Positions 7,344-16,138 are shown, counted from the stretch's first letter. The stretch: 64,000 bases of DNA from an uncultured Caulobacterales bacterium (GCA_937928165.1 CALFVT010000006.1:1-64000), one strand, 5' to 3'. Notes: generated by a model from the sequence alone, not told the origin. A program made the numbers and translations.

Positions 7344-8609
7344 TTATTTATATCCCACAATTATAAACTCTTCACTATAGATTTTACGGCCTGTGGAATC
7401 CGAAGTGAATTTTCCATCCTTGGTCCTATAAGGTGTCAGAAACTTTCTGCTAATCTTTCTCTTTGTGACTTTTAGGTCTTTGAAGCCACTCGATTTTAGA
7501 GACTCGGCTAAATGCTTGACGTTATCCATCCGAATTCCGCGATATTCAGTATTTCCAATTACAAACAAAGCTAGTCCATTTTTTGATAGAAGATCATAGC
7601 AAATCTTTGATGCTTTCTGCATGTCTAAAAAATACTTCGCTACGGAGCGGGCCTTGGCCTTATCATGGTCATATAGTTGAAAAACTATTTCGGAACCCGT
7701 TACGTTCAATCTTTTAACTTCTTTCGCGAAATCGTATTCGTGATGGAGGCTCCCAATAGTGCCCGCTCTTAAATCACGGTAATCATCAATAACTCCCAAC
7801 CAAAGAGAAGATAATTGATGCAGGTCTGCATATTCATAAGAAGTAACATATGGAGGACTTGATATTATCATATCAATCTTACCATTGTGGCTTTCTGCCT
7901 TCAAACAGTCCATCGTATCAATTTTAACGTTAGCAGTTAGGGCCGATTTATTTTCAGAGATTGCGGCAGCGATAAATTTGCACTGATCTCTAAACTTTAA
8001 AAATACGTCTGCCGGTTTCTTATCTGGGTCCACCTGAGGCTTGATTGATTTCTGCAGCCAAACAGACGTAGCTTTTAGTATATTTGAAAATGCACAAAGA
8101 AACAGGTCCCGATATTTACTACGAGTAGGTACGACAGCTTCAATTGCTCGTTTTAGATTATGGAGATCTAAGAATTGTTCTTCCTTAAACCAATACTTCA
8201 AGCGTTCATTAGCCGCTTTATATACATGTTGAGGCTTTCCAAACCTTCTATACTTAGCTTCTATCATTGATTGATACTCTAGCATTTTTGAGATTCTATA
8301 TTTTTGACTCTTTGCTCGAGCAATCAAAGTTGCCACCGGATTAATGTCACAACCCCAAAAATTGATATTATTGCGTCTTGCTTCCAATGCTACAGTTCCG
8401 CAACCGCAGAAGACGTCAGCCACTGTATCTAGTGAGACTCCTTCACCTTTTGCGTACTCCAATGCTTTCGTTGTAATAAATGCAGGAAATTTAGCAGGAT
8501 AAGCATGTATCCTGTGCATTTTCATCTCTTTTTCATCTGGAGTATTCCAGAATGAGTCTACAGGAACAGTACTAAAATCTGTTTTCCTGACATCCGAAAC
8601 ATCAAGCAT
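7344..8609 (-). CDS. DNA methyltransferase, SPPY type, first gene of the four-gene operon
   Basis: A 421-residue S-adenosylmethionine-dependent DNA methyltransferase. It has an N-terminal HRIHAYPAKFP motif seen in many amino-methyltransferases, motif I DVFCGCGT (about 65-72) with CDINP following, and the catalytic SPPY (about 251-254) after an insertion of about 150 residues. SPPY favours N4-cytosine or N6-adenine methylation. Motif I precedes the catalytic motif. I place the start at ATG 8609, behind a strong GGAGGGG; an upstream TTG (8627) would put that site inside the gene. It leads a leftward operon with an ATPase-kinase, a receiver protein and a nuclease-like protein, so it probably marks self DNA. 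Confidence 0.88.
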   Translation of the reverse strand: MLDVSDVRKTDFSTVPVDSFWNTPDEKEMKMHRIHAYPAKFPAFITTKALEYAKGEGVSLDTVADVFCGCGTVALEARRNNINFWGCDINPVATLIARAKSQKYRISKMLEYQSMIEAKYRRFGKPQHVYKAANERLKYWFKEEQFLDLHNLKRAIEAVVPTRSKYRDLFLCAFSNILKATSVWLQKSIKPQVDPDKKPADVFLKFRDQCKFIAAAISENKSALTANVKIDTMDCLKAESHNGKIDMIISSPPYVTSYEYADLHQLSSLWLGVIDDYRDLRAGTIGSLHHEYDFAKEVKRLNVTGSEIVFQLYDHDKAKARSVAKYFLDMQKASKICYDLLSKNGLALFVIGNTEYRGIRMDNVKHLAESLKSSGFKDLKVTKRKISRKFLTPYRTKDGKFTSDSTGRKIYSEEFIIVGYK

Positions 8610-8758
8610 ACGTTGTCCCCTCCACAATCTAACTTTTTAGGTTAACCCTTAGCAGAAAGAGTCTAAGTAGCGATAGTGTAATAATTCGTAACCATAGCCT
8701 AAAATTTTAACCAGAAATGGGATAATTTTAAACGAATCCGGATGTCTGCTATGCCCCC

Positions 8759-9409
8759 TTAGCAGTCAAAGTTTGCGCGTTTGATCAACCTTGAAACTGT
8801 CGACTTGTACCATTGACATCCGTTTCGTGATAAAATTCCAGCCGCATTTAGCCTATTTGCAATTGATTGCAAATCCATATTAAGGCTGATTCCTAAGTTC
8901 GGAAACTGCTTTATGATGTGGTTTGAGAACTCAATGGCATCGGCCCTGTTCTTTACCGCCAGAATCTTCCCATTCTTACCAAGTTCAACGCCTCGTTCTT
9001 TTGCCGCCGCGAGGGCTGCTTTAGTCCGTTCGCTAATACGGCGGCCTTCTTCTTCGGCCATGGCGGCATAGACATGGAGCATGAAGCGATCAGCATTGGG
9101 CATGTCCGCCGCTACAAAGTCGATACCTGCCTCCATAAGGCCGGATATAAAATGCACGTTTCGTGCGAGGCGGTCTAATTTGGCTATGACGAGCTTGGTT
9201 TTGTATCTTTTACAATGAGCGATGGCCGCTTCAAGTTCTGGGCGCTTGGATGTCTTACCGCTCTCGACTTCGATGAACTCTTTGAAGGATTGACCATCTA
9301 GTAAATGCTCTATGGTCTTTCTCTGAGCCGCAAGCCCTAGGCCGCTTTGACCTTGTCTTTGGGTGCTGACACGTAGGTAGGCTGCTGGCTGGGCTTCTAC
9401 GGGCTTCAT
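8759..9409 (-). CDS. Small serine recombinase (resolvase/invertase family)
   Basis: A 216-residue serine recombinase. The N-terminal catalytic domain has YLRVSTQRQ with R13 and nucleophile S15, followed by KLDRLARN (77-84) supplying the second and third active-site arginines, and then the EEEGRRISERTKAAL helix that joins the catalytic to the DNA-binding region. The C-terminus is a short helix-turn-helix (SRNGCQWYKSTVSRLIKR), so it belongs to the small resolvase/invertase group rather than the large phage integrases. It sits alone between the methyltransferase operon and the RarA-like gene. It may be a leftover of a transposon or an inversion system, but I see no paired recombination sites. 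Confidence 0.88.
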   Translation of the reverse strand: MKPVEAQPAAYLRVSTQRQGQSGLGLAAQRKTIEHLLDGQSFKEFIEVESGKTSKRPELEAAIAHCKRYKTKLVIAKLDRLARNVHFISGLMEAGIDFVAADMPNADRFMLHVYAAMAEEEGRRISERTKAALAAAKERGVELGKNGKILAVKNRADAIEFSNHIIKQFPNLGISLNMDLQSIANRLNAAGILSRNGCQWYKSTVSRLIKRANFDC

Positions 9410-9467
9410 TTAACCTCTCCATAGCTCATGTAACAGGTAAAGGTTGGTTTATGTGTTACGCACGGTT

Positions 9468-10559
9468 TCACAGCTTTGCCTCCGTCATGGGGTATGAGCG
9501 CAAGGCAGTGCTTAAAATATGTTTCCCCTGATCGATCGTTTGCGGTGTTAAGCCGAATCCAACCTGATCTGCATGAGACCTTGCTTTGTCAGAAACAAAC
9601 CAAACCTGCCTCTCGGAACAAAGGGAAGAATATGACCTAAAATAGAGTTTCCTTAGTAAGGCCTTTCGGTCTGGGTAAGATATAACTTCAGCTAGATATT
9701 GTGAAAGCTCAGATGATTGCTCGCTAACCCATTGGAGATAACGCCGTCCCATTCGTGTGTTTCCGTCAAAAGCATATTGCGGGACTGAGCGCAGGAGGGG
9801 GCTTTTTGTAAGGTTGTCAGTTATAGAGTGTGTGGGCTCAGATATGCCGCGCCATGCTGACCATAATAAAGGGATAAGAGCTGGTAAGAGTGTTCCCGAC
9901 CTTGAGACAGCTATGCGGCATATGGCTAAGACATGTTCAGGGCAGAGTGCTGTGTCAAAGGTTTCGAAAAACAAGCCGATATCACCGGTACGTCTATAAA
10001 GTGCGTCAGAGCCATATTTATCAGTTCCGAGTAAATACCATGCGGCAATCGTGCGGCTATATAAGCTTTGCTCTCTGGACGTGACCTGCTCTTGTAATTC
10101 AGTCGTTGTGGCGGTGCCGAGATTATGTCTGATGGGCTCTAAAGATGCTTCGTGCTCAATGATTGTTAAAAGGTCGTCTGCGATACGGTTCTTCTGTGCG
10201 TGACATAGTGCTGATATAAGATAGGCCGCAACCTGCCATTCACCCCCTAGCTTAGCTCTCCAGTGTTTTGAGCCTGCCGCCGCCGTAACCATGCCGCAAA
10301 GATCAAAGTCGCCAAAGCTAATGTCTTCCCAAGCAATAACGACCAATCGCCGCCAAAACGATCTGTAATCGACATTCAGAAGAAAAGACCCCGCTCTTAG
10401 CGCTTGTCTCTCATCTCCGCGCCTAATTGCCTTTTGCAGCAGGCTCATAGCCACCCAACGATCAGGTAAGGGCCTGTATAAATGATCAGGTGGGGTATAA
10501 CCCCTAAGCCGATCTGCTAATTGTTCTTTGACATATTCCGTCCAGATGTTTTCAAGCAT
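9468..10559 (-). CDS. RarA/MgsA C-terminal-domain-like protein without an ATPase
   Basis: A 363-residue protein. Residues about 30-90 (RWVAMSLLQKAIRRGDE... FWRRLVVIAWEDISFGD) look like the helical C-terminal domain of RarA/MgsA clamp-loader-like ATPases, where the same 'LQKAIRRGD...ASEDIG' pattern is found. No Walker A or B motif is present, so this is a stand-alone helical module with an unrecognised C-terminal extension. A RarA-like replication-fork or clamp-loader contact is an inference from that similarity only. It is transcribed divergently from the Hsp90-like gene. Its first 140 bp and its leader are duplicated 4.6 kb away at 15001-15217. The ribosome-binding site lies in a palindrome. 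Confidence 0.6.
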   Translation of the reverse strand: MLENIWTEYVKEQLADRLRGYTPPDHLYRPLPDRWVAMSLLQKAIRRGDERQALRAGSFLLNVDYRSFWRRLVVIAWEDISFGDFDLCGMVTAAAGSKHWRAKLGGEWQVAAYLISALCHAQKNRIADDLLTIIEHEASLEPIRHNLGTATTTELQEQVTSREQSLYSRTIAAWYLLGTDKYGSDALYRRTGDIGLFFETFDTALCPEHVLAICRIAVSRSGTLLPALIPLLWSAWRGISEPTHSITDNLTKSPLLRSVPQYAFDGNTRMGRRYLQWVSEQSSELSQYLAEVISYPDRKALLRKLYFRSYSSLCSERQVWFVSDKARSHADQVGFGLTPQTIDQGKHILSTALRSYPMTEAKL

Positions 10560-10637
10560 TGCTGCCTCCCATAATAATGGGAGAGCAAAACCGTTTCACC
10601 CCGACTAAAACATAACTTTAGAAGCGGCGAGGTCAAT
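10421..10637. repeat. 217-bp direct repeat, copy A (5' end and leader of the RarA-like gene)
   Basis: This segment covers the first 47 codons of the RarA-like gene and about 78 bp upstream. It recurs in the same orientation at 15001-15217 with roughly 89 percent identity by eye. The two copies bracket the Hsp90-like and TPR-like genes. Confidence 0.85.
10566..10583 (-). promoter_or_regulatory. Palindrome overlapping the ribosome-binding site of the RarA-like gene
   Basis: CTCCCAT-AATA-ATGGGAG: two 7-bp arms with a 4-base spacer. On the minus strand the 3' arm is ATGGGAG, which runs into GGGAGGCAGCA-ATG, so it contains the Shine-Dalgarno. It could be an operator or a hairpin that hides the ribosome site. 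It is retained exactly in the degenerate second copy at 15145-15162. Confidence 0.5.
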
Positions 10638-10771
10638 GTGTTTGGCGAGATTGGAGTTTGAAAAACAATGTTATGTAAGAACATTAACTTTGTTGTACGA
10701 ATGTAAAGTAAGTGAGATTGTTTAGATCAGTATTGTCTTGCATGTTTGGCTTGAGAATTTAAACCAAAGCT

Positions 10772-12577
10772 ATGAGTGAAGCGTCAATTCAAAATACAGC
10801 TGTAAACCTAGATGGCCTGCTCGAGGTTTTAGGACAGAACTTATATTCTGACTCTGATGTTGCCATTCGTGAATTAATCCAGAATGCGGCAGATGCTTGC
10901 CACCGCCATAGGCTAGAGTCCGCCGCAGCGGATGATTATGCTATTCGGCTCACATGTGATCCCGGCGGAAATAAATTAATTATCGAAGATAACGGCTCTG
11001 GCTTGACGTTTGACGAAGTGAAGCAGTTTTTAGCCACCATTGGCTCCGGCTACAGCCGCCTCTTACGCCATGAAACCGCTACAGAAGATGTTGTTGGTTA
11101 TTTTGGCCTAGGCTTTTTAACGGCCTATATAGTTGCATCTAAAGTGCAAGTCGTCACATCTTCCTATCAAACGCCGGATCAGACGTGGAGTTTTACAAGC
11201 GCAAAAGGTAAGACTTATGCCATTGCACCGACTACGCCCCGAAGGCGCGGAACCACGGTTACGCTATGGCTTGAAAAGGAGTATCAGAACCTTTCAAATA
11301 GTGCTTTCCTGCGTTCTGTTATTCAAAAATATTGCTGCTTGCTACCAACGCCGATTTACATAAATGAAGAAAAAACGCATATAAATACGGTCCAAGCACC
11401 TTGGCGGCTCAATGACATTTCGCCTTTACGGCGCAATAAACTTAACCTTGAATTTGCAGCTATATTTGAAACAACATTTGAACCGATTGCGGTTTTTCCA
11501 ATTCCTGAAAACAACCCCTTTGAGCTTAATGGGCTGCTATGGGTTCAAGGCGGTAGCAGCTATGCGAGTACGGATAATCGCAACCTCTCTATTTTTTCGC
11601 GCAATATGTTTATTACGAATGCGGATAAAGAGCTTTTGCCCCGCTGGGCAGGCTTTACGGGCGGCATTATTGAGTCGTCAAAGTTCAAGCCGACAGCCAG
11701 CCGAGAAACCCTGCAAAAAGATGCGTATTACAAATCTGTTTGTGGTTATTTAAAGCAGGTTTTGTCACAGGCTTTAGGCGAACTTATTGCTACAGAGCCT
11801 GCAACATGGCGGCGCGTCTTATCGCGGCACGGACAGGCCTTGCTGGGTGCGGCGATTAGTGATGATGATTTATTTAACGCCAGTCATAAGCTCTTGAAAG
11901 TGCCAACGACAGAGGGGGATATGACGATCCCAGAACTGTTGCGGCGTGGTGATGGGAAGATTTATATTAAGCCATCTAATAATTCGGGTCATGAAGAAAT
12001 TCTCTTTCGCGCGAGGGGAAACCCCTTGGTGAAAGGCTTTCTCTACGGGGCAACAAATTTTTGCCAGAAATATGCAGACGCGCATAACGCCGCCATATAT
12101 GTTTTAGGAACCAAGGGCGTTCAATCTAATATCTTGGCTCCGTGCGAAATAAAAGACGTAAATATAAAAGCTTTATATTTAGACATCTTTGAAACGCCAA
12201 AATATGCCGTTGCCTTTACCCGGTTTACGCCTGCGCATATTCCGCTTCTTGTCATGGAAAATTTTGACGCCATTGTGAAAAATAAAATTGAGTCTGACGA
12301 GGTCGATAAACGTATTAGTACCGCTGCGCTTCGTCTTGCCCGCCTTACGACGGCGGAAACAACGGATGTTAAAGAAAATGTGATTTATCTAAATTTGGAT
12401 AATCCGGTCGTGCAGCAGATCCCTGATTTAAAACAGGCTCATCAAACTCATCTTGCGAATATGCTGAGATCGGTACTGGAAATGTTGTGCCGTGATAATA
12501 ACAATGCGGATGAAAACTTAGATATTGTCTTTTCGGCCTTTAATAGCGCTATACTTGCGCTAATTCATATGGAGTAA
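10772..12577 (+). CDS. Hsp90-like GHKL ATPase of a two-gene accessory module
   Basis: A 601-residue protein whose N-terminal domain is an Hsp90-type ATPase: AIRELIQNAADA (E34, N38), IEDNGSGL (71-78) and VGYFGLGFLTAYIVA (108-122). The middle region continues in the Hsp90 manner (FSRNMFITNADKELLPRW; SREtlQKD near 310-325), but the total length and C-terminus differ from housekeeping HtpG, and no terminal dimerisation segment is obvious. It is followed 11 bp later by a TPR-like protein, so the two are co-transcribed. Hsp90-type ATPases occur in several anti-phage systems; whether this is one is inference from the island context. Start ATG at 10772 has a weak ribosome site. Confidence 0.82.
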   Translation: MSEASIQNTAVNLDGLLEVLGQNLYSDSDVAIRELIQNAADACHRHRLESAAADDYAIRLTCDPGGNKLIIEDNGSGLTFDEVKQFLATIGSGYSRLLRHETATEDVVGYFGLGFLTAYIVASKVQVVTSSYQTPDQTWSFTSAKGKTYAIAPTTPRRRGTTVTLWLEKEYQNLSNSAFLRSVIQKYCCLLPTPIYINEEKTHINTVQAPWRLNDISPLRRNKLNLEFAAIFETTFEPIAVFPIPENNPFELNGLLWVQGGSSYASTDNRNLSIFSRNMFITNADKELLPRWAGFTGGIIESSKFKPTASRETLQKDAYYKSVCGYLKQVLSQALGELIATEPATWRRVLSRHGQALLGAAISDDDLFNASHKLLKVPTTEGDMTIPELLRRGDGKIYIKPSNNSGHEEILFRARGNPLVKGFLYGATNFCQKYADAHNAAIYVLGTKGVQSNILAPCEIKDVNIKALYLDIFETPKYAVAFTRFTPAHIPLLVMENFDAIVKNKIESDEVDKRISTAALRLARLTTAETTDVKENVIYLNLDNPVVQQIPDLKQAHQTHLANMLRSVLEMLCRDNNNADENLDIVFSAFNSAILALIHME

Positions 12578-12588
12578 GGAATTATAAG

Positions 12589-14910
12589 ATGGATATTTGG
12601 CGCTGGGTCCAAGGCCGTGAAGAGGCATTGCGGGCAGATGGGCATGTTGAATTAGCAAATTATATTGAAGAGCTTCCATCCTATGTTGTGGATGACCGGT
12701 TTGACCTTGTTGATCAAGTCTATCATGCGGCGCTCCCTCTGTGCCGTGCCCTAGATGATAAATGGCTAGAAGTTTATTTCCGTCATTGGCGGCTTCAAGG
12801 TCATGTTCTTAAAAACTATGATGCGAAAGGCCTATTAAGTGAAGCTATTTTGCTTCTTGATTTTGCTCACGGCGAAGAGACGAAAGATTGCCCGCAGCGT
12901 ATATGCGCCGTTCAAGACCTCGCCTCTTGTTACGGCATTAAAGATGGCCCTGGATTTGCCGAAGAACGCATATCTGTTTGTAAAGAAACTTTGGCGCAGA
13001 TTGATGGATCTTGGCCATGCTATGAATGTGTATCCAGCGAACTTTTAGATGCCCTCATAGATAAAAAAGATTATGAGCAGGCTGAGGCTGAATTGTGCCT
13101 TATTCAGACTGAGTTTTCTAAATTTCAAAAGCGTCCCGATGATGATCTTGTCCTAACAAAAACACGCATGTTTTTGGGGAAAGGGGAGATTGAAGACGCG
13201 TGGCGCTTAATTGAAAAAGCGGTAAACCCCGAAGGAGGTGAAGGTTTTATTCGTCATGTGACCCTCCTTAAGGCTTTGACGTTGTGTCATATGAAGCGGT
13301 GGGAAGAGGCTAAAGAAGTTTGTTTGCCTTTTAATGAAATCGTTTTGGCGTCAACTTATTATTCGGAATGGACAAAAATCCAAATCTTATTGGTGAAACA
13401 GGGTATCGTTGAAAATAATAAGGCGCTGCGTTATCAATTCCACAGCCTCGCGGATAAGCTTATAGGGAAAGATGCCATCAGACTTGCCTTTGAGGTCTGT
13501 GAGCGTTTAATTGAGCTTTGTATTGACGCCGGTGAGAGCCGCCGCGCCGATTACGTCATAGACATAATGAAACCCCTTATAGGGCAGCTGCACCGCGATT
13601 TAGGCGCGTCTGATACCCTCGTAGAGTTAGAGCGCCGCGCCTCTGAGATAAATGCTCCTGAGGAGACCGAGCCATTTGATAGTGCTACGGCCTTACTGGA
13701 TTATCAATTTAAAACTGAAAGCCAAGAATTCTTGGCTATTGCCAAGGGCCTAGAAACATGGCCGGATAATGGGCCATTATATGCCCGCCAATCTGATCTA
13801 TTTCAGTCCCATTTCCAAAATCAAGCGGCTTATGTGTTTTTAGAAGATGCCTATAAAGCCCATAGAGGCTCTGCCGCGCTCGAGAGTCGTTACGGCGATG
13901 CCTTCTTAGCCAAACATGGGTTTTCGGCCTATCAAGATAAGTTTCCGATGGGTCAATTAGACGGCCTATCAAACGGTGCTATTTGGAACCGTGGATTTAA
14001 ACATATTGAGCAATTCACAAAAAGTGAACCCCAAAAAGCTTTAGAGATATTAAAAATTATTGAAACCTATTGGGCCGAAGATATTTGGCTTATGGGACGA
14101 ATAGCCAGGCAGCATATAACACTTCAAGACTATGATGCGGCTATTACATTGCGCCGCCGGCAAATAGAGTTCGACCCTGAAGATGACAATCATAAATGGG
14201 ATTTATTAATTGCCGCAACATTGTCGCAAAATACGCCGCTCATACGGGAGGCGGCAGGCTTACTTAAAATCGAATTAAATAATGAGGGCCATTATGCTGT
14301 TGAAAGTCAATCTAATATACGCCTGCAATGGAAAATAAAGAATGGTGATATTGCAACCTATCATGCTGTTCGTAAAGGCCCAGCCTTAGCGCGGATCACG
14401 TCGATTTGCCGTATTGACGCTGAACATCAAGCCTATGGCTGTGAAGTAGTTTTTGATCCAGCGCCTTTAAATAAACTCAATCATGAAGATGATGAGGGTT
14501 ACGCCTGTGATGTAGACGGGAATTACAGCCTGCTTTACCCGCCGCCCTTGCTGACATTACATGACCCGCGTTATAAAACTTATACAATCGATGGTATTCA
14601 TCCAGGCGATGACGCTTTAAATCAATTATCGGCTCAAATAAAGGCTGCCGGATTTATATATTATGTCTGGAGCCCAGATAGCTATCAATTAACTTGGGAA
14701 GATAAGGGTAAGACGCGCACGGATCCAGCCGTTTATGTTTACTGCCTTATTCAAGACGGTAAAGAAGATTCATTAAATGACATGCTCATAAAGTTTAATC
14801 AAAGCGTAGAGCACCCATTGGTGTGGACTGAATTAACAAACGCCCGAAAAGATGAAGTCTTAGGTCTTGAACAAAGTGAAATTATAAGAAAGTATGGTAT
14901 TGAGGCCTAA
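12589..14910 (+). CDS. Large TPR-like partner of the Hsp90-like ATPase
   Basis: A 773-residue, mostly helical cytoplasmic protein. Repeated helix pairs of the TPR/SEL1 kind run through residues about 40-550, with patterns such as KDYEQAEAELCLIQ, KRWEEAKEVC and QDYDAAITLRRRQIEFDPED. The last 200 residues change to beta-rich, aspartate-rich sequence that I do not recognise. TPR proteins are classic clients and co-chaperones of Hsp90, which fits its position 11 bp after the Hsp90-like gene. The C-terminal part may be the sensor or effector end. A second copy of the 217-bp repeat begins 90 bp past its stop, marking the end of the module. Confidence 0.7.
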   Translation: MDIWRWVQGREEALRADGHVELANYIEELPSYVVDDRFDLVDQVYHAALPLCRALDDKWLEVYFRHWRLQGHVLKNYDAKGLLSEAILLLDFAHGEETKDCPQRICAVQDLASCYGIKDGPGFAEERISVCKETLAQIDGSWPCYECVSSELLDALIDKKDYEQAEAELCLIQTEFSKFQKRPDDDLVLTKTRMFLGKGEIEDAWRLIEKAVNPEGGEGFIRHVTLLKALTLCHMKRWEEAKEVCLPFNEIVLASTYYSEWTKIQILLVKQGIVENNKALRYQFHSLADKLIGKDAIRLAFEVCERLIELCIDAGESRRADYVIDIMKPLIGQLHRDLGASDTLVELERRASEINAPEETEPFDSATALLDYQFKTESQEFLAIAKGLETWPDNGPLYARQSDLFQSHFQNQAAYVFLEDAYKAHRGSAALESRYGDAFLAKHGFSAYQDKFPMGQLDGLSNGAIWNRGFKHIEQFTKSEPQKALEILKIIETYWAEDIWLMGRIARQHITLQDYDAAITLRRRQIEFDPEDDNHKWDLLIAATLSQNTPLIREAAGLLKIELNNEGHYAVESQSNIRLQWKIKNGDIATYHAVRKGPALARITSICRIDAEHQAYGCEVVFDPAPLNKLNHEDDEGYACDVDGNYSLLYPPPLLTLHDPRYKTYTIDGIHPGDDALNQLSAQIKAAGFIYYVWSPDSYQLTWEDKGKTRTDPAVYVYCLIQDGKEDSLNDMLIKFNQSVEHPLVWTELTNARKDEVLGLEQSEIIRKYGIEA

Positions 14911-15000
14911 CGAGTACTTCTTTTATATATCCGTTATATTAATTTCAGTTTTGTTTGCAGGTAAACACCTGCACGTTATGCTTGAGAGAGACATCCTGAC

Positions 15001-15217
15001 GCCTAATTGCCTTTTCCAGCAGGCTCATAGCCACCCAACGATCAGGTATGGGTGTGTATAAATGATCAGGTGGGGTATGGCCCCTAAACCGATCTATTAA
15101 TTGTTCTTTGAGTATTCCGTCCAGATATAGTCAAGCATTGCTGCCTCCCATAATAATGGGAGAGCAAAACCGTTTTACTCCGACTAAAACGTAGTTTTAG
15201 ACGCGGCAGGGGCAATT
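15001..15217 (-). pseudogene. 217-bp direct repeat, copy B: truncated, frameshifted 5' fragment of the RarA-like gene
   Basis: Same orientation as 10421-10637 and about 89 percent identical by eye. The reading frame that begins at the equivalent ATG is broken by a 1-nt deletion (CTTTGAGTATTCC where copy A has CTTTGACATATTCC), and the fragment stops after what would be codon 47. The upstream palindrome (15145-15162) is preserved exactly, which could mean recent origin or continued use as a binding site. Confidence 0.8.
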
Positions 15218-15612
15218 TATTTTAAATGTGGAGCCTGTATGAGGTAGTTCACATGTTTGGGCTTTCCCTCAATCAAAAAGGATCGATCATCAGTCAATGT
15301 AACAAGCACTTGAGTAATAGACTTGTTCCCTCCGCCTAAGGCCCCTGCTAATAAACCTATAGGTCCGAGTAAAACAGTTCCTGTTGCCGCCCAAGCAGCC
15401 TTACCAACGACACTGGTACTATTCTCGCTCGTAACTACTTGCGCATCCGCTATATCTTTGGGAAAGAATTTTTCTTTTTTGAACAGGGGTGAGCCGATGG
15501 CTTTTAAGCTTTTAATGCTTTTAAACCGTTCAGCTCTTATTCCGCCTGTTTTAATTATGACATAGCCAGCTTTAAAGTCACCACCGAGTACTTTTACTTG
15601 ATAGTTTGGCAT
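15217..15612 (-). CDS. Small hypothetical protein with a hydrophobic glycine-rich segment
   Basis: About 131 residues from ATG 15612, which has TTGAGGA about 8 nt upstream; a longer start at 15657 would run into the neighbouring gene. The N-terminal half is a charged alpha/beta stretch (MPNYQVKVLGGDFKAG...). Residues about 73-95 form a hydrophobic, glycine-rich hairpin (AAWAATGTVLLGPIGLLAGA) that could enter a membrane. A short beta segment with D-D-R-S-F-L-I follows, resembling the strand that ends SHOCT/PH-like small bacterial proteins. It has no named family that I recognise. It lies 10 bp after a secreted protein gene in the same direction, so the two probably share a transcript. Confidence 0.6.
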   Translation of the reverse strand: MPNYQVKVLGGDFKAGYVIIKTGGIRAERFKSIKSLKAIGSPLFKKEKFFPKDIADAQVVTSENSTSVVGKAAWAATGTVLLGPIGLLAGALGGGNKSITQVLVTLTDDRSFLIEGKPKHVNYLIQAPHLK

Positions 15613-15622
15613 GATATAGTCC

Positions 15623-16051
15623 TCAATTGTATTTCTTGTTATTATTCCGGCATTCACCAGGTTTTGTGTCTGGGCCTACGGGTATAGCTTTGCGGATGAA
15701 CCCCAGACCATCATATAGACGTAAAAACCCATCATCACCGACGCGAACGTATTCGCCGTGATCGTTTTGAACATGCCATGTCTGGTTTATCTTATTCGCT
15801 GGATAAGAATTTATTGATGGTTTGGAGGTCTTTGATTTTAACAACTGGTGATAAGAGTAGCTGCCGTCCTTAGATTTCCAAATCTCGATGATGTAATCAT
15901 ACTCAGGTGAGTTTGGAATGGCAGTATCACACCACCGTCCGATCCGTTCTCCTGAAAATTCAACCGTGTCAGCCAGTGCCAGATCGGAAGCTGAAAAAGA
16001 AATAGCTGATAGAATCAGCCCTGTAAGTAAAAGTCTCAAAAGACACTCCAT
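15623..16051 (-). CDS. Small exported hypothetical protein
   Basis: A 142-residue protein with a clear signal peptide: hydrophobic core LLRLLLTGLILSAISF and a likely cleavage near ALA-DT (about residue 27/28). The mature part has two cysteines (RWCDTA and PGECRN) that could form one disulfide, and many short beta-like segments. I do not recognise the family. It heads a two-gene leftward unit and is divergent from the XRE regulator, with the twin palindromic operator in the shared 150-bp promoter region. Regulation by that regulator is a reasonable guess. Confidence 0.6.
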   Translation of the reverse strand: MECLLRLLLTGLILSAISFSASDLALADTVEFSGERIGRWCDTAIPNSPEYDYIIEIWKSKDGSYSYHQLLKSKTSKPSINSYPANKINQTWHVQNDHGEYVRVGDDGFLRLYDGLGFIRKAIPVGPDTKPGECRNNNKKYN

Positions 16052-16096
16052 GAAAGTTATTATCTAGTTTAAATACCACTTCTCTATACATTTCCG

Positions 16097-16138
16097 TGCA
16101 ATCAATTGCAATGGTAGTTATTATTGCAATCAATTGCA
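16097..16138. promoter_or_regulatory. Twin operator boxes in the XRE divergent promoter
   Basis: TGCAATCAATTGCA occurs twice and identically, at 16097-16110 and 16125-16138, 28 bp apart start to start. Each box is an inverted repeat (TGCAA-N4-TTGCA). The pair lies between the exported-protein gene (minus) and the XRE regulator (plus). Two identical dyads beside a regulator gene are the usual layout of an autoregulated operator. Confidence 0.65.

Noticed and set aside
10772-12577. Naming the Hsp90-like gene htpG
   Set aside because: The ATPase domain matches the superfamily, but the rest differs from HtpG and it sits in a mobile island beside a TPR-like partner.
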